NCBI GenBank assembly: GCA_034401795.1
Contig: CM067369.1
Span: 94,556,536-94,620,535 of the forward strand
Direction: 5' to 3'
From: Chaetoderma sp. LZ-2023a
Lineage: Eukaryota; Mollusca; Caudofoveata; Chaetodermatida; Chaetodermatidae
DNA: 64,000 nt
Position 1 is the stretch's first letter; each line of letters opens with the position of its first letter. The translations under genes were made by a program, and so were the position numbers. Below, one piece after another: positions 1 through 11,059 of the stretch. The notes beneath the pieces were generated by a model. The model saw nothing but the letters and a program-made list of their open reading frames with translations, did no database searches and was not told the origin of the DNA.

Positions 1-163
1 TAGCTTTTTCATTTGCCTGGAATTTCTTAACATGAACTGTTTTCAGCCTAGTTCGTATCTGCCTTAATGTGCAAAACAAACAGCTAATCAGCAATATGTA
101 AATAACGTGCATTATGCCTTCTTGAACTCATCTTGTTAGAGTCTAGCGAAAACGTAAATATAA

Positions 164-290
164 CCACCACCATCATCATCATCATCATCACCATGGATTG
201 GGTCAAATTCCATTTGATCAATTCCAGTTCCACCAGACAGGTTCAATTCCAATTCCATTTGATCAATTCCAATTCCATATCAATGTTTGC
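164..290. repeat. (CAT)n run and short direct repeats
   Basis: A short CAC/CAT trinucleotide run at about 164-192 is followed by two near-copies of a motif reading CATTTGATCAATTCCA within 80 bases. Low-complexity DNA; the short open frame over it has no recognisable domain. Confidence 0.6.
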
Positions 291-482
291 TTCAGAGATC
301 AAGATTGTTATCTTTTAACACTTTAATGGCCTGTCTATAAAGCATGAAACTAAAGAAAATGACGATCCACTTCGTGGTCGCGAACTATTGAGGAAAAGTA
401 CAATCGTGGGCTCACTGCGTTGTGGTACTGCTGACATTGCTGCGCACTGCGTCATCGGGAACATGGTTTTCCAGTCCTGCTG

Positions 483-1027
483 GAACTATGGGTTCGTAGA
501 TCAAAGATGCCATTGATAAAAAGACTACATTTATGCAATGCAACCTGCGTATCCTTGATGCTGTATAACTGTAACAGCTGGGCAACTCCAAAGGCAGCTC
601 TAGACAAACTCGATGTCTGCCGCCGCAAACACCTGCGCACCATCACTGGACACCGATGGCTAGACAGCATAATTTCCAATGATGCACTATACAAGGTGTG
701 TAATACGTCGCTGCTACCTGCAAAACTCTCCCAGCAAAAATGGTCCATGTTTGGCCATGTGCTAAGGATACAAGACGACACACCAGCGCAGAGAGTCTCG
801 GAATTTGCCCTACTCGGGGCCAGCAAATAAAAAGCTAAGGGAGGACGCCATTGCATAAATCTGCTAAGCGTGCTACGAGGTGACCTCAATAAACCAGGAC
901 TCGATACACTCAAGTCAAGAATGGACCTGACGAAGCTAAGGATTTCGGCCGAGAACAAAACTCAGCGGGCAGAAGCTAAGAAGGCTGATTGCAGTTGTAG
1001 GGTGTCTCTACTACTACAGCCGTAGCT
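483..1027 (+). pseudogene. LINE reverse transcriptase, C-terminal remnant
   Basis: The frame from about 483 reads as the region just after the reverse-transcriptase core of RTE/CR1-type LINEs. Motifs seen: LMLYNCNSWA (usually LLYGSETW), a Lys/Arg-rich RRKHLRTITGH, and SMFGHVLRIQDD (usually WFGHVLRM). One in-frame TAA at 828-830 interrupts it, but the same frame continues to about 1027 with the expected tail (GRHCINLL, LNKPGLDTLKSRMDL). The catalytic core with its YADD box is absent, so this is a 5'-truncated dead copy. The exact LINE clade is not settled. The overlapping open frame on the other strand is a shadow. Confidence 0.75.
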
Positions 1028-1849
1028 TACAGTAATCATATATGGATATTCCTCAAGGCAACTGCATTAAAGGCTTGAAACTGTTAAAATAGAAATTGCT
1101 TTGCCAATAGATAATTATGTCTTTCAGTCAAAATATTTTTCATTATAGTCAATATTCAACAGATGATGTCTAGCTCATTTGACTTGATCATAGTCTAATG
1201 CCGAGTTTTTCTCATCAATTTGACTAAAGGTTAATTTAATTACTGCTGTCTAATTATTATTGATAGATTCTATTCTAGAAATGTTTGCATCAAAATTGTT
1301 AGAATAAAACTCATCATTTTGAGTTTCAAATATAAGCAAATGAATTTAAACAACCTGACAGAAAGTCGTTGGTGCCTTAGGCAACACTACCTTTCAATTA
1401 ATAATTTTCTGAATATGAAGCAGATCTTATATTTAGCTCATCTGGATACGAAGAAAATCTGATTTCAAACAATATATCTAGGAATTTAATATTTTGGGAA
1501 AAGATGTATATATCACTGTACAGAGTGAGTATTGAGTACATGTATGTAGGTCATATTTGAATAACAGCTCTGGTCAAGGTTTTAAAAGTGTTTAACAATT
1601 ATCGTGTGATGTATTTCTTGATTGACCCTTTTCATTCTATACAGATAGTTGTACTTTACTGAATGCTATTGGTAACATCATGATGAACACGCTGAACACA
1701 ATTTTGTTTCTTCTTTGGAAGCTTATATATTAGTGTAGTAGAATTAGGATCATATCTGGAAACATGTTTCATAGAAATCCCATTGGTGACATTCGTCGCA
1801 GAAACATATCGCAACAGCGTTCAGTCATATTAGTTTCAAAATGTTCAAG
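1028..1849. other. Non-coding stretch, nothing recognised
   Basis: AT-rich DNA without a credible open frame. A degraded hairpin-like piece near 1355-1405 resembles the Gln/Val-coding-like hairpin module described at 51386, but too weakly to annotate. Confidence 0.5.
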
Positions 1850-2016
1850 AGAATGGTTATTAAATGATAAAAACATACAATTCGTACAACGTGTCGGACT
1901 ATTAAGAGTTAAATACGGACTATATCGAGTCATTCATGCCATCATGAGTATGACGTCATCCTACACGTCACGTAGTTGATTAAGACGTCATATGATGGAT
2001 TGATAAAAGGTCCATT
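1850..2016 (+). mobile_element. MITE family A (CRE-bearing), right half
   Basis: Contains the right half of a repeat family found many times in this window: ACATACAATTCGTACAACG, GTCGGACTATTAAGAGTTAAA, then TGACGTCA and ACGTCACGTAG motifs, and a right end GGTCCATT. The left half with its GC box is missing here. Confidence 0.7.
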
Positions 2017-2239
2017 ATCTAAATGCTCTTAAATAAGGCGATAACAAGTAAGATTGCTTCTTGTATTACTGAAATACTGAACAATATATGTAGATCATCT
2101 TAGCATTGAGATATATGTGACAGATTATGGAAAGTATGTATGTATTATTACTGTATTCTGCAGCTGTATTTGTAGAAACATCCTATAGCTGCATTCAGCT
2201 GCATTCAGCTGCAATCAGTCCTTCTTCGCTTTTGCCCAC
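2017..2239. other. Flank of the PIN-family remnant
   Basis: No gene recognised. A triplicated CATTCAGCTG motif lies at about 2187-2216. The upstream part of the following pseudogene may begin here, but no motif anchors it. Confidence 0.4.
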
Positions 2240-3450
2240 TCTGTCTTACTCAGACTTTATGGAAAGTGTTCACCAACAATGGACTTATAGTATACATGCT
2301 TGTGCAACAGTTCACAATGCCATGCCGTCGCTTACGAGCCGGCAGAACATTACAAGTTATCAGCGTGAACCTGATTGCAGAGACACGAGAAATGTTTGGG
2401 ACTGGTTCCTGGTGCACAATCCGTTTAATAGCTGAGCTCCAGCACTTCGGTTTCTTTCTAATGGATTGAGTCCAAGTGCTGGTGATGGCCTCAACTGCGA
2501 TGAAATTTAGAACTTGACATCTTGATACAACGCTGTATGGACAATCCACATGTGAGTGCTGCAACCATCAATACCCGTCATATGGTGCGCACGTTGAATT
2601 ACTTGAAGGCGGGAATAAATCTAGAAAATGAAGTGGTTCGATTCGATACATACATTTTGTGCATGCGCTGTACTGCATTACCACAAAGATAGACAAAGTA
2701 GACAAATCTGTTCTAGCTAGTACAATCTAAATCGATATGACGAAATTGATTTTAAAAGAAGGAGCTCCCAATTTACAGCAAGTGATGCCTGTAATTAATT
2801 GTGGATGGCTGCTGCGCTACCTGAAGTGGAAAAAGAATACAATATACTCACAAGCCATGGAATAGTAAAGCCACTTCCTCAGAAATAAGTATGGGGTTTA
2901 CCGCATTTCTGTCAAATGAACTAAACAACACACAATTTATCACCCTCCTTGCAAAACATCTTCAATTCCATGGCCATAGTGTGAAAGTGAGCAATGGATA
3001 TGCAGACCCACTAATCGTGTCAACGACGCTGGGATTTGCTTGGAATGGACAGTCCATAGTTGTTGATGCAGCAGACACTGCCAGGTTATCATGCATCGTT
3101 GGGGTATTGCTATGAGTGATATATGGAACAGAAAGGAAAGCATATGCTCAAAGTCAGGGCAGGTTACAGTATTAAGGAAGCATATGACAGAGTACATACA
3201 GATATCAGGAAGCATGTTTTATTCACACATGCTTGAAGTGGTTGTGACACAATGTCAGTAAAATCTGGTCATGGAAAGACATACCTATTGAAACAGTTGA
3301 AGAGTCCGCAGACATAAAAATTTTGTCCACCAAGATCAGCATCCGAGACAGTACAGCAGACGAAGGTGGTGATGTTCGAATTCGACTTTTGTGCTTGTGA
3401 ACTGAGCAATGGTAGCTTAGAAGACTGTGGGTATGTTCAACACAATGTTT
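2240..3450 (+). pseudogene. PIN-like nuclease gene family, decayed fragment 1
   Basis: Several collinear blocks, broken by stops and frameshifts, match a large intronless protein family present in many invertebrate genomes. Seen in order: LTSRQNITSYQREPDCRDTR and DWFLVHNPFN (the family's HNPF block, 2330-2435), APALRFLSNGLS and GLNCDE after an in-frame TAG, CGWLLRYLKW near 2805, FLSNELNNTQFITLLAKHL then a YADPLIVST block (usually DAD-LIV) at 2903-3030, and an acidic IVVDAADTA stretch (usually DDTD) near 3060. KHVLFTHA at 3210 sits where the family has its GCDT box. The acidic blocks resemble a PIN/XPG-like nuclease core. The gene is dead: at least three stops and two frameshifts. Other pieces of the family lie at 36096-37440 and 44546-44915. 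Family membership rests on remembered motif order. Confidence 0.6.
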
Positions 3451-5504
3451 ATTAATCAATCAATCCATCAACGACATACAATTCGTGCACATACATTAGG
3501 TAAATTCATGTACTAGACATACTTCTCTGTCATGAAAATACCTGAACCTATAACTATGGACTGACTCAATCATCGACTGAGTATGTCAGTTTCAGCTGCC
3601 AGGAGGAAGCCCATATACTCCTCAGTCCGTTGGGCATTTTTCTCTCAATATTTCATGACTAATATCTGGCATCCTTGTGTTTATATTTCAGAATCAGGTG
3701 CCCAGCTTTATCAAGGGATATGGATGGTACCAGCTAGTCTTTGGACCGGACACTTTTCCCGCTGCATTTTATTTACAAACTCACCAGCCAGGAATTGACG
3801 AACATATGGTCATACTTAGAGTGGAGTGGCTTAGATCTGCGATTGAAAACTTTAGGGGATTACACCTTCTGACACCATATGATACTTTCTAATCTTTAGG
3901 CACTTTCTTGGAATTGTCGTCTTGCACTAACCAAATCAACTAAGAGTTTTGAAACTATTGAACGAGTTTTATATTTATCATCTCGTCTACATTGCAATGT
4001 GGACCAAAGGTACACTCAATGTCTATATGAAAATTCAGGAAAATCATGTTTTCTCTAAGTCATGGATAAGTCTTGGAATATAAACTCTTTGAACGCTGAA
4101 ATTCCAGGATATCTATTTTAAGACAATCACACAGTCAACAACAACTTTACACTTGTAATCCCAATGGTTCAATTTCATGACAACTATGCAGAAAAGCTGT
4201 ATAGTTTGAAACATATCTGACTGGAAACGGTTGTTTCTTATGGCAGTAACAACTTCCAGTCAAATAAGTTAGAAAATATGCAAAAGAATATTTATTGAAT
4301 TGGAATTGATTTTTAATCCAGATGCCAAGCGGGTTATATAATGTGATGGTGTTTGCTGTCCATCTCTCTGTCCATTGATCTGATTCTTACCTTGTTCAGA
4401 TTTAATATGTTTGAACGTACAGGCATAACAATTTTCAGCACATCTATTTGGGGTCAGTGTCATTGTTTATTTTTAACGAAATCTGTCTATTTCCCAGCAT
4501 TATCTCGCCTTCCGAACCGGAAATTCATTGAAAGTATGGTTTTCAGTGTTATCGGTCAGTGGAAGAACAGATGCATATGCCAAAAGGCTGATCAAACAAA
4601 AGTATGGAAAAGAGAATCAGACCTCAGTCAACAATGACCACAACTCGGGGATTGGAACAACTTTCTCACAAACAATACCAACAAATAATGCGTGGCACAA
4701 CACTTACATCTTGGCTGGTTATTGAGATATCAACAAACACGGCTATGTCAGATGTGCAACCAGTGTATGTAGTTGTCTGCGAATAAACCAGGGGCAGGGA
4801 CAGATATATCCCAACCTCCATTAATTCCACGCTGGGGCTAAGCCAAGACTAGCCCTTCATGCCTTCATGAACGTGCTACGCATGCCATGATGCATTGCCC
4901 AGAGCAAACTATATACAGCCAACACGATCCACTTAGCTATGGCTGAAAAGTTAAAAATTGCACATTCGTGCCTATTTTGTATAATGGTACAGCACTTCCA
5001 GACAAAACGGAGCTCTCTGGAGTGACAAGCTGCTCAGTTCAGATGATGTGATGGGATTCCAGTTTGATGATGATTACGAAAATAATAATCAGATGATGGC
5101 GTTCTTAAGGGTGATGGTCGTTGAGAAGATGACGACTTATAGACGTAGCTGTGTATTAGATGAATTAGTATAAATAATGCATGAATAGTAGTATAACAAG
5201 TGTTCATGCTAGCTTAGCAAATGCCGTATTCTTGGAATTGTTGTCTTGTTATATGATAGACATCTACTGCGAGAGAATAATAGGCAGTTGGATCAAGCAT
5301 ATACGCACACATGGTCATATGATACATATCAGAACTATGCTTTCTGTCAAATGGTGAAGATTCATTTCTTACATGCAATTAATATTATGACCGTCTTGAA
5401 AGCGCCATGTCGATAGACCAGTTGTTGAAATATGAATGGCATTTCAAATGTTTTACTTTAAACTTTTGCGCTAACAATTCACTGTTTTGGCTGCCGTTTT
5501 GAAA
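3451..5504. other. Non-coding stretch, no gene recognised
   Basis: Several short open frames (for example 3677-3892 and 4353-4637) show no domain and overlap each other in different frames, so none is called. The only structured piece is a degraded hairpin module at about 4207-4277. Confidence 0.5.
4207..4277. repeat. Degenerate hairpin module
   Basis: Two arms, TGACTGGAAACGGTTGTT and AGTAACAACTTCCAGTCA, are near reverse complements separated by about ten bases, followed by a trace of the TTCAAAATATTCA flank. It is an eroded copy of the hairpin at 51386-51468. Confidence 0.5.
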
Positions 5505-6175
5505 TTTTAACGATAAGGTGGCCAGTTTGGATTTGGAAAATTCCTTTTTCACACTGGGCTTGCATAAATACATAGGTGACTACCAACATAAATTGTACAA
5601 ATCGGTCAATATTTAGACAACCCACCGGACTTTCATCATGTACCAATCCCAGCCCCACACCTTGTAGGGGGTGGGGGCATTTTGAGCCATATGGTAGCCA
5701 ATTTGGATTTCTCAAACTGGGGGAGGCAGATTACATGTGAATAGACACCACACAAATTGGTTAAATCGGTCAATATCCTGACAAACGGTCCAATTTTCAC
5801 CGTGACTCACCCACTAAATGTGGCGCGTGAGCATTGTGAGCCATATGGCAGCTATTTTGGATTTCGAAAATTTGTTCTTCCAGCTGGACTTAATCTGTCT
5901 AAATCAGTCAATATTTCGACAAAGCCTTTGATTTGTATTGCGACCACACACACCACTCCCATTTTTTAAAGGGGGAGGGGAAGCATTTTGAGAAATATAG
6001 TAGACTTTTTGGATTTCGAAAAATATTTATTCTAACTGGAAAGTCCTAAATAGATGTGACTACGCACCTAAATTGTCTAAAAGGTTTAATATTGAGCTAT
6101 ATTTTACTATCCGACTTTCGTAGCGACCCCACACACCCCATTGAAGGGGGCGTGGACGCGCTTTGCTCAACGTTT
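5505..6175. repeat. Degenerate tandem repeat, about 4 units of 150-177 bp
   Basis: Four units share TTTGGATTTCGAAAA-like starts (about 5525, 5702, 5855, 6010), a TAAATCGGTCAATAT-like middle (5608, 5763, 5901, then a weak copy) and a CCACACACCC...GGGGG end. Units are 150-177 bp apart and only roughly 60-70 percent alike by eye, so this is an old satellite-like array. The partial open frames across it are chance products of the repeat. Confidence 0.7.
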
Positions 6176-6403
6176 ATAAAAAGATTTGTCGGGCCCCTCA
6201 GATTGCATGTAAAAACTTGGTGTAAGATCGATTGAAAACATAAAGTGGACACCATTTCCCGAGAGAGCGCAGTTCTAAGAGAGACTTGTTTAAAGGATTG
6301 CTACTCATTAATTGCAGGACTAATTTCAACTGTACTAGCTCGATAGGATTTTAATCTTACATACAGAAAACTGGTTGGCTAATGTCCAGGTGAGGGTCGC
6401 AGT

Positions 6404-6579
6404 TAGGGCTGTTCCATTATGGCAATAAATAGTCGATTATGATGTCCGGAAAATAATCGATTTAATGGGATAATCGATTATTTAATCTTGGAACTTTGGA
6501 AGTAGCAACTGCCTAGTGAATGGGGAAGGGAGGGAGGGGAGGGGAGGGAGAGAGGGAGGGAGGGAGGGAGGGAGGGAGG

Positions 6580-6650
<71 letters not shown>

Positions 6651-6668
6651 GAGTATAGTTTTCTTAAA

Positions 6669-6728
<60 letters not shown>

Positions 6729-7933
6729 TGAATGAACGAATGAACGAATGAACGAACGAACGAACGCGAACGAACGAATGAAGTGCTAAGAAATTAATGA
6801 TTTTCTATAAAGATAACAGAATGCACAATTTCGTAAATCGGTTCGTTGTTATGTTTACATTACCTCAACTAAGTATCCCTATGAAAAGACCGCGCAGACG
6901 CTCAATAGAACAAACTATACCAGCCAGTCCTAGGATTGCCTGAACATGAGGAACAACCACGCCCAGTATAATGTCAATTTGGAATCCATTATCCACTTGT
7001 TACCATTGGATAATGGCTTTAAGAAACCGGCGCGTATGCTCAGATCTTCAAGCCAGTAAGAAGGTGCCAATTTAATTTTAACCTACATTTAATGATATAT
7101 AGCTCGTTCGTAGTGCCTATCCACGATGCTTCACTTCTTTCCAGTATTGGAAAAGCTGAATATTTTGAAAATCATTTTACTGCTGGTTGTTGCTACATTA
7201 GTTCCAAAACAATCGGCAGAATTGATGAAAATTTGTATCGAAAATTTGTGAATATACTATAACTTTAACAATAAGTCAATTGTGTGCATTTTTTCGCGAG
7301 ATGGCGATATTATTTATTTATTCTTATTATGCTATAGATTTCGCCCGTAGTGCGGTGTCTATCTGCGAAGTTTCCCTATTTCCCAGCATTAGAAAAGTCG
7401 AATATTTTTGAAAATCATTTGACTGCAAGTTGTTGCTGCCTTAGGCAGCAGCAGCTATAAATCAATTTATTTAGTTACAAAACAATCGGCAGAATTTGTG
7501 CAATTTTGTAAATTTGCTATGAAAAATAGTACTACTTTTTTACATGTATTCACAAAGTGGCCACCAACGCCGGGCTATAGCAGTCAGAGGAGATTATTGG
7601 TCCATAAACAATAGCAATTACATGTCTCCGATCACTGGCGTATCATGCAATTACTTATATAAACATTCGCGTGCATGGACTATGACTCGAGATGTGCGTG
7701 ATTGAATGTCAGGGATAGATATTTATACCATGCTAGAACATTCAAACCACCGATGCATTAGCTGTATTACAAAACTAAACACTAAATTATGCCTGATTAA
7801 AATAAATAATCGATTTTTGGTCAATTAAATCGATTTCTTCGATTTTTCGATTATTTTATTTTACGCTCGATTATATAATTGCCAGAAAAAATAATCGACT
7901 ATCGATGAAATATCGATTAACCGAACAGGCCTA
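6404..7933. mobile_element. Non-autonomous hAT element, copy 1
   Basis: Perfect 8-bp target duplications GTCGCAGT flank the element at 6396-6403 and 7934-7941. Terminal inverted repeats are TAGGGCTGTTC and GAACAGGCCTA (one mismatch). Both ends are rich in TAATCGATTA-type palindromes, the subterminal pattern expected for hAT transposase binding. It has no transposase. The interior carries a microsatellite block (6523-6780) and two half copies of the TGAATATTTTGAAA hairpin module (about 7155 and 7405). A rearranged second copy lies inverted at 60330-61710. Confidence 0.9.
6523..6780. repeat. Compound microsatellite inside hAT copy 1
   Basis: Runs of (GGGA)n, (GA)n, (AAT)n and (GAAC/GAAT)n follow one another. 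The long Glu/Arg and Asn/Ile open frames over it are repeat artefacts. Confidence 0.95.
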
Positions 7934-7941
7934 GTCGCAGT

Positions 7942-9465
7942 ATATATTAATTCCTCTAGAAAGGGTTTTCTGCAGTTTCAGTAGATGAATGTTACATTGG
8001 GTGAAAGCATGTGTCATTAATTTGTTACCACCAGCCCACCCGCTTAAAAGAACAGGGGGATTATTAAGCGTTAACTTCCATGCGTCCGTCCGTGTGTTTG
8101 TTTTTCGCTCAGTAACTTCAATTAAAATCGATGGATTAATTTCATTTTACATGCCACCTCCTGATTACATGCCACCGGTTGAGATTGCGTATCAGCGAAA
8201 CGCGTAAAGATTCACTGCATTTATCTCACTTAAAATGCTTCAAATTTGTCAAAAATGTCCATGCATTTCGTTCTGCTCAACAGCTTCACGTATAACGGAT
8301 GGATTCATTTCATTTGTTTGTCTTTGACCTGCCATTACAGTCTATCTGTCATTCCCTGTGGCCAACATGGTTTCGTGAATGGATGACGTTTGCGGGGGTG
8401 GGGGTGGTGTCATGTGATGTATATAATCTAATTGACTTAGGAATACTGCGCGAAAAATAGGCATGCGGTGTGTACTATAATCGACAGCAACTACACACAT
8501 AATAACCTACATCAGGACTGTCTTAGCATCACGGCCGTGGTGAGGGGGAGGTCACCAGGATATCAACTGACAGGGCTGTCAATTCAGCCACCCTTGTAAA
8601 CATAGACGTTTGAAGCGTCATATCAGGGTTTCTTTTCTAAAATGCAGCACATTATCCTGCAATAGCATTTAGATTTCAAAATTTTGGCACCGCTTGTACG
8701 AACAGAATAATTTGAGAGATATGTGAAAGGTCGTGTCATACGAGTTCCTTCCAGTTACGGTAGCGAAGAGCATCTAAATTGAATTATTTATAATAGTTGG
8801 AGCTATAGTAATGTGCGGGCTAGATTTTCATCCCGCAAATGGAATCATTAAACCAGATTACAGCACCATGGACGTCTGTGATCACGTATATACTCCGTTG
8901 ACTTGAGAATTATAAGCATACTAAGGTGGTCTTCCACTCTGGAGGTCTACGAAATAAGAAGAGGTACGAATACCGGTCATTTTGGAGGATATCGTATTTG
9001 AACTAAATTATACTTATGAGTTATAGAAATACACGTCAGAATGCTACTAACATATGTGGTGGTTCATACAGCAATCACCGAAAGGATGTAGGGCAATATG
9101 TGCAAAATAAGATTACAGGCTGACTGTGACGTAAACGTGTAATGTTCTCGCTGCTACTTTTCTCCAATGATTCACAAGAGTCGTTTTCTGTGCGAAGTCA
9201 GCACATTTGCGATGTTACAGAGAAACTACGTCACATCATATGCTATAAAGCCCGGCATGGTGGTGAATGTGGGAAATGCTGCCTAATACGTGGCTTCATA
9301 CTTCAAATTTTATGGACTTCTAATATTACCCATTGTGCATCACCGAAAAACAAAATGGCCAGCAATATGGAGTTCTTCGAAATGCATATATTAAGACTGT
9401 TTCCGTAATGTTGAGATAATTTAAAGATGGGGACTGTGGCTATATTCCGGTTAGGACCCCGTTAA
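7942..9465. other. Non-coding stretch, nothing recognised
   Basis: No gene or transposon end identified. Open frames at 7989-8207 and 9142-9408 lack domains and splice partners. Confidence 0.5.
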
Positions 9466-9687
9466 TTCCTTTTGTGGCAACTTAATCATTTGAAAGAAAT
9501 CCAGCCAAAACAGGTCTTTCAGTGGTCTTGATGCCCATTTGCAGGCCATGAGAAGACTATCATTGGAGATGTAACCCTGGAATGATTGACTCGGTAACCA
9601 AGCCAACGATTCCAGTGAAAATTTAAAAAAATAACATTCTATGGGCTACCAAATGGACACTGACTAAGCCACAAAATTTGGAGTTCC
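9462..9687. mobile_element. MITE family B (TTAA type), copy 1
   Basis: Left flank TTAA (9462-9465) is followed by TTCCTTTTGTGGCAAC; the right end GCCACAAAATTTGGAG is its inverted partner and is followed by TTCC, probably a mutated TTAA. The centre holds the family palindrome around TGACTCGGTAACCAAGCC. Compare 34700-35029 and 62221-62548. Confidence 0.65.
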
Positions 9688-9689
9688 TT

Positions 9690-10638
9690 TACCGTGGTCC
9701 CTTTAACTATCACGCCGGCCAAACCGCATCCTGGGAAATATCCGTTCGCAGATCAACAGAAAGCTATCTTTTAAAATTATAATGTTAAATGGACAAGAAT
9801 AGACTTTTCCTAGGTTGAAAACGGATATTCAACGAGCAAAAATAATTTTCTTGAAAATCTTGACCATAAAAAGTTAATTGATATAAGTAGGATTTTGAGT
9901 ATTTGAGGCGCTGTTGACCCACGATAGCTTAAGATCTGTAATACATACGAGGTCCTTGCCCTAGCAACAATTGTGAACAGAATGCTTTGATAAATGCTTT
10001 TGCTGATGATCATGCCTCAGGTGCTATATGTTTAATGATCCCCGGTAACAAGATTTCTCTGATGCCATGGTGGACAAAGGTGACATCAAAGCTCACAGTC
10101 TCATCTCCTCTGGATATTTGCTACTGCGTGCACTACTCCACCAAAATAAATCCTTATCCGCATCTATTTTATAACCTCGCTCAATTAATGAATAAACTAC
10201 AATGAATTCTAACCAATTTTTCGCAAATCTAACTAGCTCGAAGTAGCAAAGATACAAACAATCTAAGCCTTATGGCCATGACGCAACATACAATTTGTCT
10301 CTGGTTGTTACCGTTCAATTATAATTTCTAGGTATTTGAGTGCCCGAGTGCTGGATCAAAGGATAACGTCGGTTCGATCGTATCCTGAAGGGAACTTGAT
10401 TGTTTAGACTAGAACACAGAATTGCCTCATATCCAAAGATTGAAGTACGAAAGTGTGGGGAAAGAGTGTTGTAAGCGAATATCCTATTAAGCGGAACAAC
10501 AAACTATAGAACCGAGTTGCGGGAATCAATCTCGATGCAATATGGAAATACTTTACATAAAATTAGGAAAATAATTTTACTGAAACATGTAGGTTAATAT
10601 ATTTTCTCATATTCCCCACGTCTTCATTCTGAAGCACA
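9690..10638. other. Non-coding stretch, nothing recognised
   Basis: AT-rich DNA; the open frames at 9810-10205 have no domain features. Confidence 0.45.
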
Positions 10639-10765
10639 TGTAGCGAGCGGTCCCGGGCACGCTCGGTCCCGCTCTTCTCTCGAGCGTGGGAGGACGAGGG
10701 TTGTTCACCCTCGGGGTAGCGTCTGGCGTCTCTTGAGAGCCACGAGGCCGCTCTACAAATAATTG
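10639..10765. other. GC-rich stem-loop cluster
   Basis: Adjacent short hairpins: CCCGCTC/GAGCGTGGG around 10672-10690 and CGAGGG/CCCTCG around 10693-10713. The GC content contrasts with its surroundings. It may be part of an unrecognised repeat; no RNA family was matched. Confidence 0.35.
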
Positions 10766-10948
10766 CTTATCGGATCGACAAGCCGTCTATCAGGGTGCTT
10801 AAGTCTCTTACAATCCTTGCTTCTATAACGGGTACGAATTATAGATAAGATGGGAAAAATATTATTTATTTTCAATGGGAAAGTGCCACAGGTGGGTTCC
10901 TGTGCAAGTGGCCGTGTCTTTCACCCTTCCGCTGACGTACAGCGTGCA

Positions 10949-10958
10949 CGTGTGTGTG

Positions 10959-11006
<48 letters not shown>

Positions 11007-11046
11007 TGTGTGTGTGCGTGCGTGTGTGTGTGTGTGTGTGCTTGCG
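10949..11046. repeat. (TG)n / (TGCG)n microsatellite
   Basis: Alternating GT and GTGC units. The Cys/Val open frame across it is an artefact. Short similar sequences (TTATTTATTTT then GGGAAAGTGC and CAGGTG) lie on both sides, at about 10860 and 11067, suggesting a local duplication. Confidence 0.9.
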
Positions 11047-11059
11047 TGCGGTGAGGTAA

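Noticed and set aside
3583-3892. Two overlapping short open frames (71 residues each)
   Set aside because: Different frames of the same DNA, no signal, domain or splice partner.
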